From contig AP014719.1 of assembly GCA_001549895.1 (NCBI GenBank), forward strand, positions 2,542,001-2,606,000: DNA of 64,000 nt, given 5' to 3'. This document shows positions 1 through 8,773 of the stretch, piece by piece. Both the position numbers and the translations under genes were made by a program. The DNA comes from Arthrobacter sp. Hiyo8. Lineage in GTDB: Bacteria; Actinomycetota; Actinomycetes; Actinomycetales; Micrococcaceae. The first letter of the stretch is position 1. Each line of letters opens with the position of its first letter. The notes below the pieces were generated by a model. The model had not been told where the DNA came from. It was given only the letters and a program-made list of their open reading frames with translations, and did no database searches.

Positions 1-1
1 G

Positions 2-268
2 GTTGAAGCTGCACAGGCCCAGGCCTCTGCGCTTTCTTCCAAGAAGGTCAAGCTCGTAGTGAAGGCCGGCGAGTCCGGTCGTCTCTTCGGCACCGTCAAG
101 CCGGCTGATGTCGCTGCTGCAGTTGAGGCCGCTGGCCTTGGCTCCATCGACAAGCGCAACGTTGAACTGCCGAACCACATCAAGTCCCTTGGTTCGTACC
201 AGGCCAACGTCCGCCTGCACGAGGACGTTTCCGCTGTCATCGACCTTGAGGTCGTTGCAGGGAAATAA
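2..268 (+). CDS. rplI: 50S ribosomal protein L9, 3' part
   Basis: The window opens inside this gene, in frame from base 2; about 88 C-terminal residues are visible and the 5' part lies outside. L9 binds 23S rRNA near the base of the L1 stalk and helps keep the reading frame. The visible part has the features of the L9 C-terminal domain: an alanine-rich helix, then [20 protein letters not shown], then a short ending in LEVVAGK. In actinobacteria rplI closes an rpsF-ssb-rpsR-rplI operon that sits just upstream of dnaB, which agrees with dnaB at about 4.2 kb. A strong terminator follows directly. Confidence 0.96.
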   Translation, partial: VEAAQAQASALSSKKVKLVVKAGESGRLFGTVKPADVAAAVEAAGLGSIDKRNVELPNHIKSLGSYQANVRLHEDVSAVIDLEVVAGK

Positions 269-284
269 TCTCTGACGTAGCTCG

Positions 285-323
285 AAGGACCCCGTCCCCG
301 GTTTCCGGAGACGGGGGTCCTTT
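285..323 (+). terminator. Rho-independent terminator after rplI
   Basis: The arms AAGGACCCCGTC (285-296) and GACGGGGGTCCTT (310-322) form a GC-rich stem with a loop of about 13 bases, followed by a short T run. It lies 17 bases after the rplI stop codon and should end the ribosomal protein transcript. Confidence 0.88.
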
Positions 324-340
324 GCTATATGCGCTTTCGG

Positions 341-405
341 GGCGCGAACTGGCAGTAGATGCCCTCCGGCGGCCTCGCTACGGGCATTAGCTGCCAGTTC
401 GCGCC
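341..405. repeat. Dispersed palindromic element, family A, copy 1
   Basis: A perfect 15-base inverted repeat, GGCGCGAACTGGCAG at 341-355 and CTGCCAGTTCGCGCC at 391-405, encloses a 35-base core that contains GATGCCCTC and GGGCAT. A second copy with the same arms and the same internal GATGCCCTC lies at 46291-46355. Both are intergenic. The length, symmetry and recurrence suggest a small REP-like or non-autonomous mobile palindrome rather than a plain terminator. Confidence 0.8.
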
Positions 406-438
406 AAGGAAGACGGGGGAACTTGATAGCCTGCCGGG

Positions 439-1289
439 GTGAACCTTGAAACCATGCGCACCAGGCCCTTCTCGCAAGTGGATGTCTTCACCGACGTGCC
501 ATACCTCGGCAATCCGCTTGCAATCGTCGTCGACGCTGAGGGGCTCAGCGCGGACCAGATGCAGCACTTTGCCCACTGGACCAACTTGTCCGAGACCACC
601 TTCCTGCTGCCGCCGAGCGATCCTGCGGCCGACTACCGCGTTCGCATCTTCACCGGCAGCGAGGAATTTCCTTTCGCGGGACATCCGACGCTTGGCTCGG
701 CGCATGCCTGGCTGGCGGCCGGCGGAGTGCCGAAACAGGACGGGATGCTGGTTCAGGAATGTGGCGCAGGCTTGGTCAAGGTAAAGCTCGACGGCGGCCG
801 GCTCGCGTTCGCTGCTCCGCCACTGACCCGCTTCGGGCCCGTGGACGAAGGAACAATCGAACAGCTGGCCGCCGGCCTCCGGCTGCCCCAAGCGGCGCTC
901 CTGGATGCATCGTGGCTGGTCAACGGGCCTCAATGGATCGGCGTGCTGCTCGAATCGGCCGAGCAGGTCCTTGGCCTTGAGCCGGACCTTGAGGCGTTGG
1001 GGGATCTGAAGGTCGGTGTGATCGGTCCTCATGAACCGGGCGCCGGAGTCGATTTCGAAGTCCGGACGTTCATTCCGGGAGACGCCATGGTGGAGGACCC
1101 CGTCACGGGAAGTTTCAATGCGGGGCTGCCCAGTGGCTGATCGGCAGCGGCCGGGCTCCGGAGCAGTACGTCGCCGCGCAGGGCACCGTGCTGGGCCGGG
1201 CGGGACGCATCCACGTCACGGTGGAAGACGGCGAGACCTGGGTGGGCGGGAGCTCGGTGATGTGCATCCAGGGAACGGTCCGCCTGTAG
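439..1289 (+). CDS. PhzF-family isomerase (one frameshift)
   Basis: This is a PhzF/YddE-type protein of the diaminopimelate-epimerase fold. The N-terminal half shows FSQVDVFTDVPYLGNPLAIV and the catalytic-region Glu in NLSETTFLLPP. The second lobe shows EEFPFAGHPTLGSAHAW, and the C-terminal half shows VEDPVTGSFNAGL. A base is missing near 1130 (CTGCCCAG where CTGGCCCAG is expected). In the next frame the normal ending, starting AQWLIGSGRAPEQYVAAQG, continues to a stop at 1287-1289, giving the usual length of about 283 residues. The start is the GTG at 439 or the ATG at 454. The substrate is unknown; these enzymes commonly isomerise small metabolites. The break is probably a sequencing error. 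Confidence 0.85.
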
Positions 1290-1388
1290 CGGGGAATAAA
1301 AGGCGCGGAGCTGCAGTTTGGGAGTATAGATGCAAACGCATGTACTCTGGTTTGAAGCCATCGAACCGCCTAGCAACAGGAGACAGCC

Positions 1389-2014
1389 ATGGAGACCCGC
1401 CGCATAACCGTCCTTTCCGCCGGACTTGGCGTACCGTCGTCGACCAGGCTCCTTGCAGACCAGCTCGCCGCGTCGGCCAAGCGCCAGCTGGGCGATGCCG
1501 GCTACGAGGTCCGCGTGGACATTGTCGAACTCCGGGACCTGGCGGTGGATATCGCCAACAACTTCGTCACCGGCTATGCCGCGCCGCGCCTCGCGGAGGT
1601 GATCGCCGGCGTCGAGGATTCCGATGGCATCATCGCCGTCACTCCCGTCTTCAGCGCCTCCTACAGCGGGCTGTTCAAGTCCTTCATCGATGTGCTGGAC
1701 CCCAAGTCCCTGGACGGGAAGGCAGTCCTCCTGGGCGCCACGGGCGGCACCGACCGGCACCAAATGGTGCTCGACTACGCCATGCGTCCGCTCTTCACCT
1801 ACCTTCGGACCCGGATAACCCAGACGTCCGTTTTCGCCGGGCCCCAGGACTGGGGAAACACCGACGACGGCGCGTCGCCGCTATCAGTCCGCGTGGACCG
1901 CGCGGCCGGCGAGCTTGCCCGGCTCCTGAGCGGCGAGCAGCCGCACCGCAAGGCGGACGCGATGGAATCCCTGCCTTTTGAGCAGCTCCTCGCGGGATCA
2001 CCGCGGCACGCTAG
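1389..2014 (+). CDS. NADPH-dependent FMN reductase, CE1759 type
   Basis: A flavodoxin-fold oxidoreductase that probably uses NAD(P)H to reduce FMN. The phosphate-binding loop is near residues 9-20 (SAGLGVPSSTRLLAD). A flavin contact segment with TPVFSASYSGLFKSFID follows at about 85-100, then GATGGTDRH. It starts at ATG 1389 with CAGGAGA just upstream. The frame runs on into the next gene, but adding one G to the GGG run near 1994 gives the ending ITAAR and a stop at 2012-2014. That length, about 209 residues, is normal for the family, so the apparent fusion with the zinc-ribbon protein is judged false. It is a cytoplasmic enzyme of unknown physiological role. Confidence 0.85.
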
Positions 2015-2090
2015 GCGAGGTATTCCGAGGCCGGTCCGCTACAGCGCGAGCCGGCCGAACTTTTCCGGCGGCCGGCTCGTTGACCCGAAC

Positions 2091-2449
2091 ATGAAGTGTC
2101 CCGTGGATTCAATTGACCTGGTAATGAGTGAGCGCAGCGGTGTGGAGATCGATTACTGCCCGCAGTGCAGAGGAGTGTGGCTGGACCGCGGCGAGCTCGA
2201 CAAGATTATTGACCGTGCCGCCGGCGGATTCGGGGCTGGATCCACCTTGCCGCCGGCTCCGGTGGACGGACTCACGCCACCGCCGCTGTATGGCAACCCG
2301 GCCTACGAGACCCAGGATCCCCGCTATGCCGGGAATGACAGGCCACGCCTTGACGACCGGAACTACGGCAAGCAAGGTCACAACCGCGACTATGACCGTC
2401 GGCGGCCCAAGAAAAAGGAAGGCTGGTTGGGGACCTGTTCGACTTCTAG
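2091..2449 (+). CDS. TFIIB-type zinc-ribbon protein
   Basis: A small protein starting at MKCP (ATG 2091). Cys3 and the CPQC pair near residue 25 provide zinc ligands, followed by RGVWLDRGELDKIID, the hallmark of the zf-TFIIB domain family. The tail is long, polar and rich in Pro, Asp and Arg, probably disordered, and ends in a lysine patch. A G is missing near 2430; restoring it gives the ending EGWLGDLFDF and a stop at 2447-2449, typical of relatives. The function is unknown: these bacterial proteins carry a zinc ribbon like that of TFIIB but no other transcription-factor domain. Confidence 0.8.
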
Positions 2450-2473
2450 GACGTGAGGGCTCGCCCGGCCGGG

Positions 2474-3049
2474 CTAGTCCTCCAGCAGCTCGATGAACTC
2501 CCTGGCCTGCTTCATGCTGATGTCGGAATGTTTGGTCAGGGCCAATGCCGCGGCTTCGACGTCGCCGCTCTTGGCCAGGGTGCGGATCCGGCCGTAGATC
2601 TCGTCATTGAGCATATTGCTGCTCACTTCACGCGTGACGTCGCCCTTGCTGACGATTGCGCGGTACCGGTACGGGAAGTGCTCCGGCTCGTCGTCGTCGG
2701 GCATGAGGTCCTGCGGGGCGGGTTCGGGCTTGCGGAAGGGCTGCGGGTGCGCCGCAAGGGCGCCGACGGCGTCCCGTGAGGCGCGCAGGCCCTCTCCGGT
2801 GGCGCTGAGGTACAGCTTGATGGCCGCCATGGCCTGACCTTGGGCGATCAGGGAATACAGCTGCCGGTGTTGATCCTCGCTGAGCTTCGCGGCGGCCTCG
2901 CGGGCCAGCTCGACGGGATCCACGGCAGCTTTGTGGGTGGCCGCATTTCCACGGAGTTCCGCTGAGCGGCGGGCGAGCACACGGCTCATCAGCAGCACGC
3001 CGACGACGACGGCCGCCAGGATCAAGACCGGAACGAGTAGGGAAGACAT
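2474..3049 (-). CDS. Membrane-anchored protein with L7/L12-like domain
   Basis: 191 residues. One N-terminal transmembrane helix (about 5-25) is followed by a short basic stretch and a cytoplasmic part. Around residues 60-100 the segment AMAAIKLYLSATGEGLRASR resembles the C-terminal domain of ribosomal protein L7/L12, whose consensus is of the form KIxAIKxxREATGLGLKEAK. A Pro/Glu/Asp linker and a second helical domain (IRTLAKSGDVEAAALALTKH) follow. The gene lies 3 bases downstream of a second gene of the same design, so they are probably cotranscribed away from dnaB. The L7/L12-like call comes from pattern recognition; its biochemical role is not known to me. Confidence 0.7.
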   Translation of the reverse strand: MSSLLVPVLILAAVVVGVLLMSRVLARRSAELRGNAATHKAAVDPVELAREAAAKLSEDQHRQLYSLIAQGQAMAAIKLYLSATGEGLRASRDAVGALAAHPQPFRKPEPAPQDLMPDDDEPEHFPYRYRAIVSKGDVTREVSSNMLNDEIYGRIRTLAKSGDVEAAALALTKHSDISMKQAREFIELLED

Positions 3050-3052
3050 GCG

Positions 3053-3531
3053 CTAAAGCCGATCTATGTAGTTCTTGGCGGTCAACAAGTCCGAGTGGGT
3101 CGTCTGGCGCAGGAGCTTGATGGCCTGGATTTTCTGCCCGCTGCGGACCATGCCCTGCAGCTGCAGGGCGAACTGTGGATTCAACTGCCCGTTGGGGAGG
3201 ATGGGACCGTTGTAGCCGGCCTGGCCGACTCCCGGGCCAGCCCGGCTTGAGCCCTCAGTGCCGCCCGCGACTGGCTGTCCTGCTGGGACTGTTGCTGCGC
3301 ATTCTGGCTGGGCCGTGTGGATGCATCGATGCGGGCCCTCGCTGCCGTCGCCGCTTGCACTTGGGCGGCCTGGTGGGCTGCCGAGCGGGCGGCCAGCTCC
3401 CGTTGATATCGTTCGGCGTCTGACAGCCCCGAGTTGCGTGGCTTGAATGCCGCCGTCAGGGCCCAAATCACGGCCACAAGGATGACAACGGGCATTGCGA
3501 CCAGCAGTACATCCCCAATGGTGAAACCCAT
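3053..3531 (-). CDS. Second membrane-anchored L7/L12-like protein (frameshift)
   Basis: Starts at MGFTIGDVLL (3531), with a transmembrane helix at residues 7-26. An Ala/Gln/Arg-rich linker, probably coiled coil or disordered, follows. The C-terminal segment GQKIQAIKLLRQTTHSDLLT closely follows the L7/L12 C-terminal domain pattern, where that helix binds translation factors. One base is missing near 3228 (restored reading RESGQAGYNGPILP), after which the frame runs to the stop at 3053. It lies directly upstream of the related gene at 2474-3049, from which it is separated by 3 bases. Two such genes back to back suggest a complex of paralogues at the membrane. Confidence 0.68.
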
Positions 3532-3539
3532 ACCTAGAG

Positions 3540-4012
3540 CTTATGTCAGAACGCGGTTATCCACAGCACATTCCTGCTTTGGCATAGCTTCTGAGAGCCG
3601 ACTGTCAAATTTCAGGCTGATTTGTGGGGAGTATCACATTTTTGGCATATTTATCCCCCTTTCGGCCGTCAGGCGGGGACCGGAGCCTGGATTGAGCGAA
3701 TCGCCCTGTGGATGATCCGTGGAGGAAAATACTTTTGATCCACATGGCTCGAAGAACGTTTTCCCAGCTCAGGGGCTATTTGCCGGAAAAAGAATTTCTC
3801 TTTCCACAGGGTCATGCACAGACTGTGCACAAGTAGGGGTATGTATTCCACACTTTATCCACAGGTCCGGCTTGGTGCCTCGGAAAAGCAGGGCTAACGT
3901 GGCTGAGTACCTGCTTTAGGTACTTGGAAAACCCCTGTTTCTTGTGGACGGCACCTTGGTGCCGTTGAAAAGCGGCGCGCCTGCGGACCTGTCTGTGGAT
4001 AAGTTGTGGAAA
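3540..4012. promoter_or_regulatory. DnaA-box cluster upstream of dnaB
   Basis: The 627 bases between the L7/L12-like gene and dnaB have no convincing gene. They contain three perfect TTATCCACA boxes: 3557-3565 (+), 3855-3863 (+) and 3994-4002 (-). Near matches occur at 3707-3715 (TGTGGATGA), 3736-3744 (TGATCCACA), 3801-3809 (TTTCCACAG), 3944-3952 (TGTGGACGG) and 4004-4012 (TTGTGGAAA). A short palindrome, TGCACAGACTGTGCA, lies at 3815-3829. The local base composition is richer in A/T than the flanks. This looks like a DnaA-binding region that could control dnaB, titrate DnaA, or act as an auxiliary replication-control site. dnaA and dnaN are not in the window. Confidence 0.72.
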
Positions 4013-4158
4013 TCTTGGGAAAACCAAAATTGTCGGTGCCCTACGGAACAGTTTGGACCAGCCGGCATAAACGGCGCGGTCGGAGCAACCCACACGGGAC
4101 ATTGGCCTACCGCACCGCCGGGAACAGTTATCTTCGCGGTACACAATGGAGGACGGCT

Positions 4159-5539
4159 TTGTCAGTTACGCACTTGGATTCGATCGAGGGCGGCCGGACC
4201 TCGGACGCCAGCCGCAAACCTCCCCAGGACATCCCCGCTGAACAATCAGTTCTCGGCGGCATGATGCTGTCCAAGGATGCCATCGCCGACGTCGTGGAAA
4301 TTGTGCGCGGACATGACTTCTACCGTCCCGCCCACGAGACGATCTACGAGTCCATCATCGACCTCTACGGCCGCGGCGAACCTGCCGATGCCGTCACCGT
4401 GTCCGATGAGCTCACCAAGCGCGGCGAGATCAACCGGATCGGCGGCCCTGCCTACCTGCACGAACTGATCCAGACCGTGCCCACGGCGGCCAACGCTGGC
4501 TACTACGCCGAAATCGTTGCTGAGCGCGCCGTCCTGCGCCGGCTCGTTAATGCCGGCACCAAGATCGTCCAGATGGGGTACGGCCAGGACGGAGAGGTCG
4601 AAGACCTCGTCAACCAAGCCCAGGCCGAGATCTATGCCGTGGCCGAACGCCGCACTGCGGAAGACTACGTGGCGCTCAAAGACGTCATGGAATCCACCGT
4701 TGATGAGATCGAGGCATCCGGCCACCGCGGGGAGGGCATGACGGGCGTACCCACCGGGTTCTACGAACTCGATGAGCTCACCCATGGTCTTCACCCGGCC
4801 AGATGATCGTCATCGCCGCGCGCCCCGCCGTCGGTAAGTCCACGTTCGCGCTTGACTTCGCCCGTTCCGCTGCCATCAAGAACAACCTCGCCACCGTGAT
4901 GTTCTCCCTGGAAATGGGACGCAACGAAATCGCGATGCGCCTGCTGTCCGCGGAAGCCACCATCGGCCTCCAGGACCTGCGCAAGGGCACCATCAAGGAC
5001 GAGCAGTGGTCAAAGATCGCCACCACCATGGGCCGCATGAACGACGCCCCGCTGTTCATCGATGACAGCCCCAATATGTCCCTCATGGAAATCAGGGCAA
5101 AGTGCCGTCGCCTGAAGCAGCAGCACGACCTCAAACTGGTGATCCTCGACTACCTCCAGCTCATGAGCTCCGGCAAGAAGGTGGAGTCCCGCCAGCAGGA
5201 AGTCTCCGAGTTCTCGCGTGCCCTCAAGCTGTTGGCCAAGGAGCTCCAGGTTCCGGTCATCGCGCTCTCGCAGCTCAACCGTGGATCCGAACAGCGCCAG
5301 GACAAGCGGCCCATGGTTTCGGACCTCCGTGAATCGGGTTCCATCGAGCAGGACGCCGACATGGTCATCCTTCTCCACCGCGAAGACGTCTACGACAAGG
5401 AATCCCCCGTGCCGGAGAGGCCGACATCCTCATCGCCAAGCACCGTAATGGTCCCACCAAGGACATCGTGGTTGCCTTCCAGGGACACTACTCCCGCTTC
5501 GCGAACATGGCGGGCGAGACCGGCGGCGGCGGGTTCTAG
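4159..5539 (+). CDS. dnaB: Replicative DNA helicase DnaB (two frameshifts)
   Basis: The hexameric helicase that unwinds DNA ahead of the fork. The chosen start is TTG 4159, preceded by GGAGGA with good spacing, giving MSVTHLDSIEGG. The N-terminal domain holds DIPAEQSVLGGMMLSKDAIA. The RecA-like domain has Walker A in ARPAVGKST (about 4824-4850), Walker B in LVILDYLQLM (about 5134-5163) and the conserved ALSQLNRGSEQRQDKRP. Frame breaks occur near 4799 (CCGGCC for CCGGGCC) and near 5409 (C5 for C6). Restoring both gives the normal 460 residues ending in GGGGF. No intein is present. Since dnaB is essential, the breaks are almost certainly sequence errors. Confidence 0.95.
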
Positions 5540-5550
5540 CCGCTGGTTGC

Positions 5551-5646
5551 CTAGTGGTGCGCAGACCCTACGAAGTCGAGGGCCTCACGGGCCAGTGCCA
5601 GCCACGACTCATGATCCTCGGCGGTGACCGTGAGCCACTCCTTCAT
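5551..5646 (-). CDS. Possible 31-residue small protein
   Basis: A short minus-strand frame starting at MKEWLTVTAEDHESWLALAR and ending in a stop at 5551. It has an AGGAAAGG element upstream at moderate spacing. It lies about 80 bases downstream of the thioesterase on the same strand. The composition (acidic, one predicted helix) is compatible with a real peptide, but at this length chance cannot be excluded. I do not recognise it. Confidence 0.3.
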   Translation of the reverse strand: MKEWLTVTAEDHESWLALAREALDFVGSAHH

Positions 5647-5723
5647 CGGACGACCCTTTCCTCGGGCACCATGAGGACATCTTCCCGCCGTGAACTTCGC
5701 GGCGCCAGACCCGGACGAAACGC

Positions 5724-6689
5724 CTACCGGCCGTTAAGCAAATGATCCGGCCTTCGGTTTCCGGGAGCCCGTCCCGGATCTCCAGCAGTTCGCGGGCATG
5801 GGCATGAAGGCGCCGGTCCTCGTCGGTTTCCGGCACCCAGGGAGGTATAGGAACAGACGTGCCGGTTTCGTCCCTGGCAACCATGACCGTGAGGCAGTAG
5901 GTGGTGAGATTCATCTCACTGCTCTTCGGGTTCCCGGAGCGAACGTGCACGGCAATATGCATGCCTTTATGGCCTGTGTAGACGAGGCGGGCTTCGACTT
6001 CCACCACATCGCCGATCAACAATGGCCGGTAGAAGCGCACGCCCCGGAGAACACGGCCACGGTGTCCTTGCCGCAATAGCGGGAAGCGCAGACGTAGGCG
6101 GCCTCATCGATCCACTTCATGACAATACCGCCGTGGACTTTTCCGCCCCAGTTGACGTCAGTGGGGCCGCCATGAAGCGGAGGACAACGCGTTCGGCTGT
6201 GCCGGCGTCGGTATATTCCTGCGCGTTCATGGCTTCGACAATCTTTTCCCGCACGGCAATCCGCGCGAGGGCGTTGTCGCGTTGCTCGATTTCCTCCGGC
6301 GTCGAAGGCTCGAACTGGGGGACTGGAACCGGGCGCCCGTCGGGACCGACCGCGACGAAGATCACCAGGCACTGGCTGCGCATCGTGGCCGGCCCGCCCT
6401 TGGGATCGCCGGAGGACACGATGGTCCGGATGTGCATGGAAGAGCGGCCGGTATAGACGATGGTCGCTTCGACCTCGACCATGTCTCCGCTGTTCACGGG
6501 GTCGGCGAAATGGATGTTGCCCACATATGCCGTGACGCAATAGGACTTCGCCCAGCCAACGGCTGCCGCGTAGGCGGCCTTGTCCACCCACTCAAGGACT
6601 GTGCCGGCGTCGACGGACCCGCTATGTCCGACGTCGGTGGGGGAAGCAAGGAACCGCAGGGTGACGGAGTGGGAGGGGAGCTCGCTCAT
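5724..6689 (-). CDS. Double-hotdog acyl-CoA thioesterase (frameshifted)
   Basis: Hydrolyses acyl-CoA esters. The start is at 6689 (MSELPSHSVTLRFLASPTDV). The first hotdog domain carries GTVLEWVDKAAYAAA and VEVEATIVYTGRSSMH; the second carries VHGGIVMKWIDEAAYV and VEVEARLVYTGHKGMHI. This tandem arrangement, with HGG plus Asp in the active site, is typical of the actinobacterial YciA/BACH-type thioesterases. At least three single-base losses (near 6160, 6050 and 5770) split the gene. Joined, it gives about 320 residues with an ending PDHLLNGR at 5724. Flanked by dnaB (convergent) and doxX. Confidence 0.85.
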
Positions 6690-6793
6690 GACGTGAGTGT
6701 ATCGACGGCGTGGATACCGGCGCGCTGTATGACGGGCTGGGGACACCCAAGCGGACAGGCCTGGGTGTCGCCAGCGATGTGGTGCACGCGATC

Positions 6794-7228
6794 CTAGGCG
6801 AGAATACGCAGCTTTGAACCCCTCCGGCCGAAGACCGCGGCGTCGATGGAGATCCGTCCGGCGCCTGTCAGGGCCACAGCCGCGGCTGCGGCAGCGAGGG
6901 CCAGGACGAGTTCATACCCGCCCTTGTCCGCAAACAGGCCGGCCGGAGCGTGGACCAGGAACAGGGCGCCGAGCATGTCCAGCGCAAGGACGGCGGCGAA
7001 GACGCGTGTCAGCACGCCCGCAATGAGGGCAATGCCCCCGACAAGTTCGATGGTTGCCACGATCGGGGCCACGACATCGGCGGCGGGGACGCCCATCTTG
7101 CCGAAGGCGGCCTGAGTGCCGGCGATGGTGAACTCGTTGAATTTCTGCCAGCCATGCGCGGCGAAGATGAAGCCGACGATGACGCGCAGGACAGTAAGGG
7201 CTGTGTTGGTCAGGGTGGACTGGTTCAT
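6794..7228 (-). CDS. DoxX family membrane protein
   Basis: 144 residues with four predicted transmembrane helices. The DoxX pattern is visible in the first helix region (TVLRVIVGFIFAAHGWQKF) and in AFGKMGVPAADVVAPIVATI. The ATG at 7228 was preferred over upstream in-frame starts because the first helix begins immediately after it. Some DoxX proteins take part in redox or oxidative-stress complexes, but the role here is unknown. A perfect 14-base palindrome lies about 60 bases upstream and may be a repressor site. Confidence 0.85.
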   Translation of the reverse strand: MNQSTLTNTALTVLRVIVGFIFAAHGWQKFNEFTIAGTQAAFGKMGVPAADVVAPIVATIELVGGIALIAGVLTRVFAAVLALDMLGALFLVHAPAGLFADKGGYELVLALAAAAAAVALTGAGRISIDAAVFGRRGSKLRILA

Positions 7229-7290
7229 GTTTTTGCACCGTTTCGGGTAGCGGTTGGCTGTCGTGAAGCTCCAAGGCCAAGGCCCAATTT

Positions 7291-7304
7291 GTTGAAGCTT
7301 CAAC
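7291..7304. promoter_or_regulatory. Palindromic operator candidate upstream of doxX
   Basis: GTTGAAGCTTCAAC is a perfect palindrome in the promoter region of the doxX-like gene. The TTGAA/TTCAA half-sites resemble those bound by MarR-family repressors, which often control doxX genes. This is an inference from symmetry and position only. Confidence 0.45.
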
Positions 7305-7420
7305 TCAAGCCTTTCGAACTTTGCTGGAAGTGTCAAACAACCGTGACCCAGCGAGGCCGGCTTGGCGGTCCCGCACAAGCCCTCCCCAAGCTACATGCCG
7401 GCGCCCGCTAGGCTTGGAAA

Positions 7421-8764
7421 GTGCCCCAGACAATGACCCGTACCACCACGCCCTCCACTGCCCGCGAGATCCTGCGCTTGGCTGTCCCCGCCTTTGGGGC
7501 GCTCATTGCCGAACCCCTTTTCCTTTTGGCCGACTCCGCCATTGTGGGGCACCTTGGCGTAACCCAGCTGGCGGGCGTGGGGCTGGCCTCCACCCTGCTG
7601 TATACCGCCGTCGGACTTATGGTGTTTCTGGCATATTCGACGACTCCCGCTGTGGCGCGGGCCATCGGGCACGGAAAGCTCGCCAAAGCGCTGGCCGCAG
7701 GGCGCGACGGCGTGTGGCTGGCGTTGCTGCTGGGTGCCGTCCTCGCAGTGGCGGGCTTCTTCGCGGCTGAGCCGCTGGTCGGGTTGCTTGGAGCGAGCGG
7801 CGAGGTGCGCGCATACGGTGTGGAGTACTTGCGTTGGTCCATGCCGGGACTCGTCGCCATGCTGCTGATCTTCGCCGGAACCGGCGTGTTGCGCGGATTG
7901 CAGGACACACGCACGCCTTTGGTGGTCGCAACAGCGGGGTTCGCTATCAACATCGCCCTGAATTGGTTCCTGGTTTACGGCCTCCATTTGTCCGTGGCGG
8001 GGTCAGCCATCGGCACCAGCATCGCTCAATGGGCCATGGCCGCCGTCTATTTGGCCATAGTGGGACGGAACGCCCGGCGCCACGGCGTTTCGCTGCGCCC
8101 GGATTGGCGCGGAATCCGCACGATGACCACCGTGGGTTCATGGCTCATGCTCCGCACCCTCAGCCTGCGCCTGGCTATCCTGGCCACGGTCCTGGTGGTC
8201 ACGTCCCAAGGGTCCGTGAACCTCGCCGCGCACCAGCTCGCGATGACCATTTTCTCCTTCCTCGCCTTCGCCCTGGACGCCTTGGCGATTGCTGCGCAGG
8301 CCCTCATCGGCAAGGAACTCGGCGCCTCCCATCCGGCGCGTGCGCGCGAACTCACCCGCACCATGATCCGCTGGGGCGTGGGCTTCGGCGTCGTGACCGG
8401 TGTAGTCCTCGCGGGCGCCGCTCCGTGGGCGGGCTTCCTGTTCACCTCCGACGCCGGCGTCCAGTCCGCGCTCACCGCGGCACTGTGGGTACTCGCCGTC
8501 GGGCAGCCCCTCGCCGGATACGTCTTCGTCCTGGACGGCGTCCTGATCGGCGCGGGCGATGCCCGCTACCTGGCGCTTGCCGGCGTCGTGAACCTCGCGG
8601 TCTATCTGCCGCTGTTGGCGGCAGTCCACCTGACCAGGCCCGACGGCGCGGCGGGGCTCGTGTGGCTCTGGGCCGCGTTCGCGCTGGGCTACATGCTGGC
8701 CCGCGGGGTCACTCTGGGGCTACGCGCCCGCTCCGACAAATGGATGGTCCTCGGTTCGCACTAA
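7421..8764 (+). CDS. MATE family efflux transporter (DinF type)
   Basis: 447 residues, intact. Twelve hydrophobic segments are arranged as two similar halves, with characteristic MATE sequence such as PLFLLADSAIVGHLGVTQLA in the first helices and GAGDARYLALAGVVNLAVYL near the C-terminus. It is a sodium- or proton-coupled multidrug exporter of the inner membrane; the DinF subgroup is often induced by DNA damage. The start is GTG 7421. The next gene begins 10 bases downstream, so they are probably cotranscribed. Confidence 0.9.
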   Translation: MPQTMTRTTTPSTAREILRLAVPAFGALIAEPLFLLADSAIVGHLGVTQLAGVGLASTLLYTAVGLMVFLAYSTTPAVARAIGHGKLAKALAAGRDGVWLALLLGAVLAVAGFFAAEPLVGLLGASGEVRAYGVEYLRWSMPGLVAMLLIFAGTGVLRGLQDTRTPLVVATAGFAINIALNWFLVYGLHLSVAGSAIGTSIAQWAMAAVYLAIVGRNARRHGVSLRPDWRGIRTMTTVGSWLMLRTLSLRLAILATVLVVTSQGSVNLAAHQLAMTIFSFLAFALDALAIAAQALIGKELGASHPARARELTRTMIRWGVGFGVVTGVVLAGAAPWAGFLFTSDAGVQSALTAALWVLAVGQPLAGYVFVLDGVLIGAGDARYLALAGVVNLAVYLPLLAAVHLTRPDGAAGLVWLWAAFALGYMLARGVTLGLRARSDKWMVLGSH

Positions 8765-8773
8765 ACTGGACTG

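Noticed and set aside
1389..2456. Apparent fusion of a flavin reductase with a TFIIB-type zinc ribbon
   Set aside because: One extra G near 1994 creates a natural stop for the reductase and the zinc-ribbon gene has its own ATG at 2091. Many similar base losses occur nearby.
3540..4012. Chromosomal origin oriC
   Set aside because: DnaA boxes are present, but dnaA, dnaN, rpmH and an AT-rich unwinding region are not. I call it a DnaA-box cluster only.
4159..5539. Intein or split gene in dnaB
   Set aside because: The broken parts add up to a normal-length DnaB, and one base at each of two sites restores the frame. No intein motifs occur.
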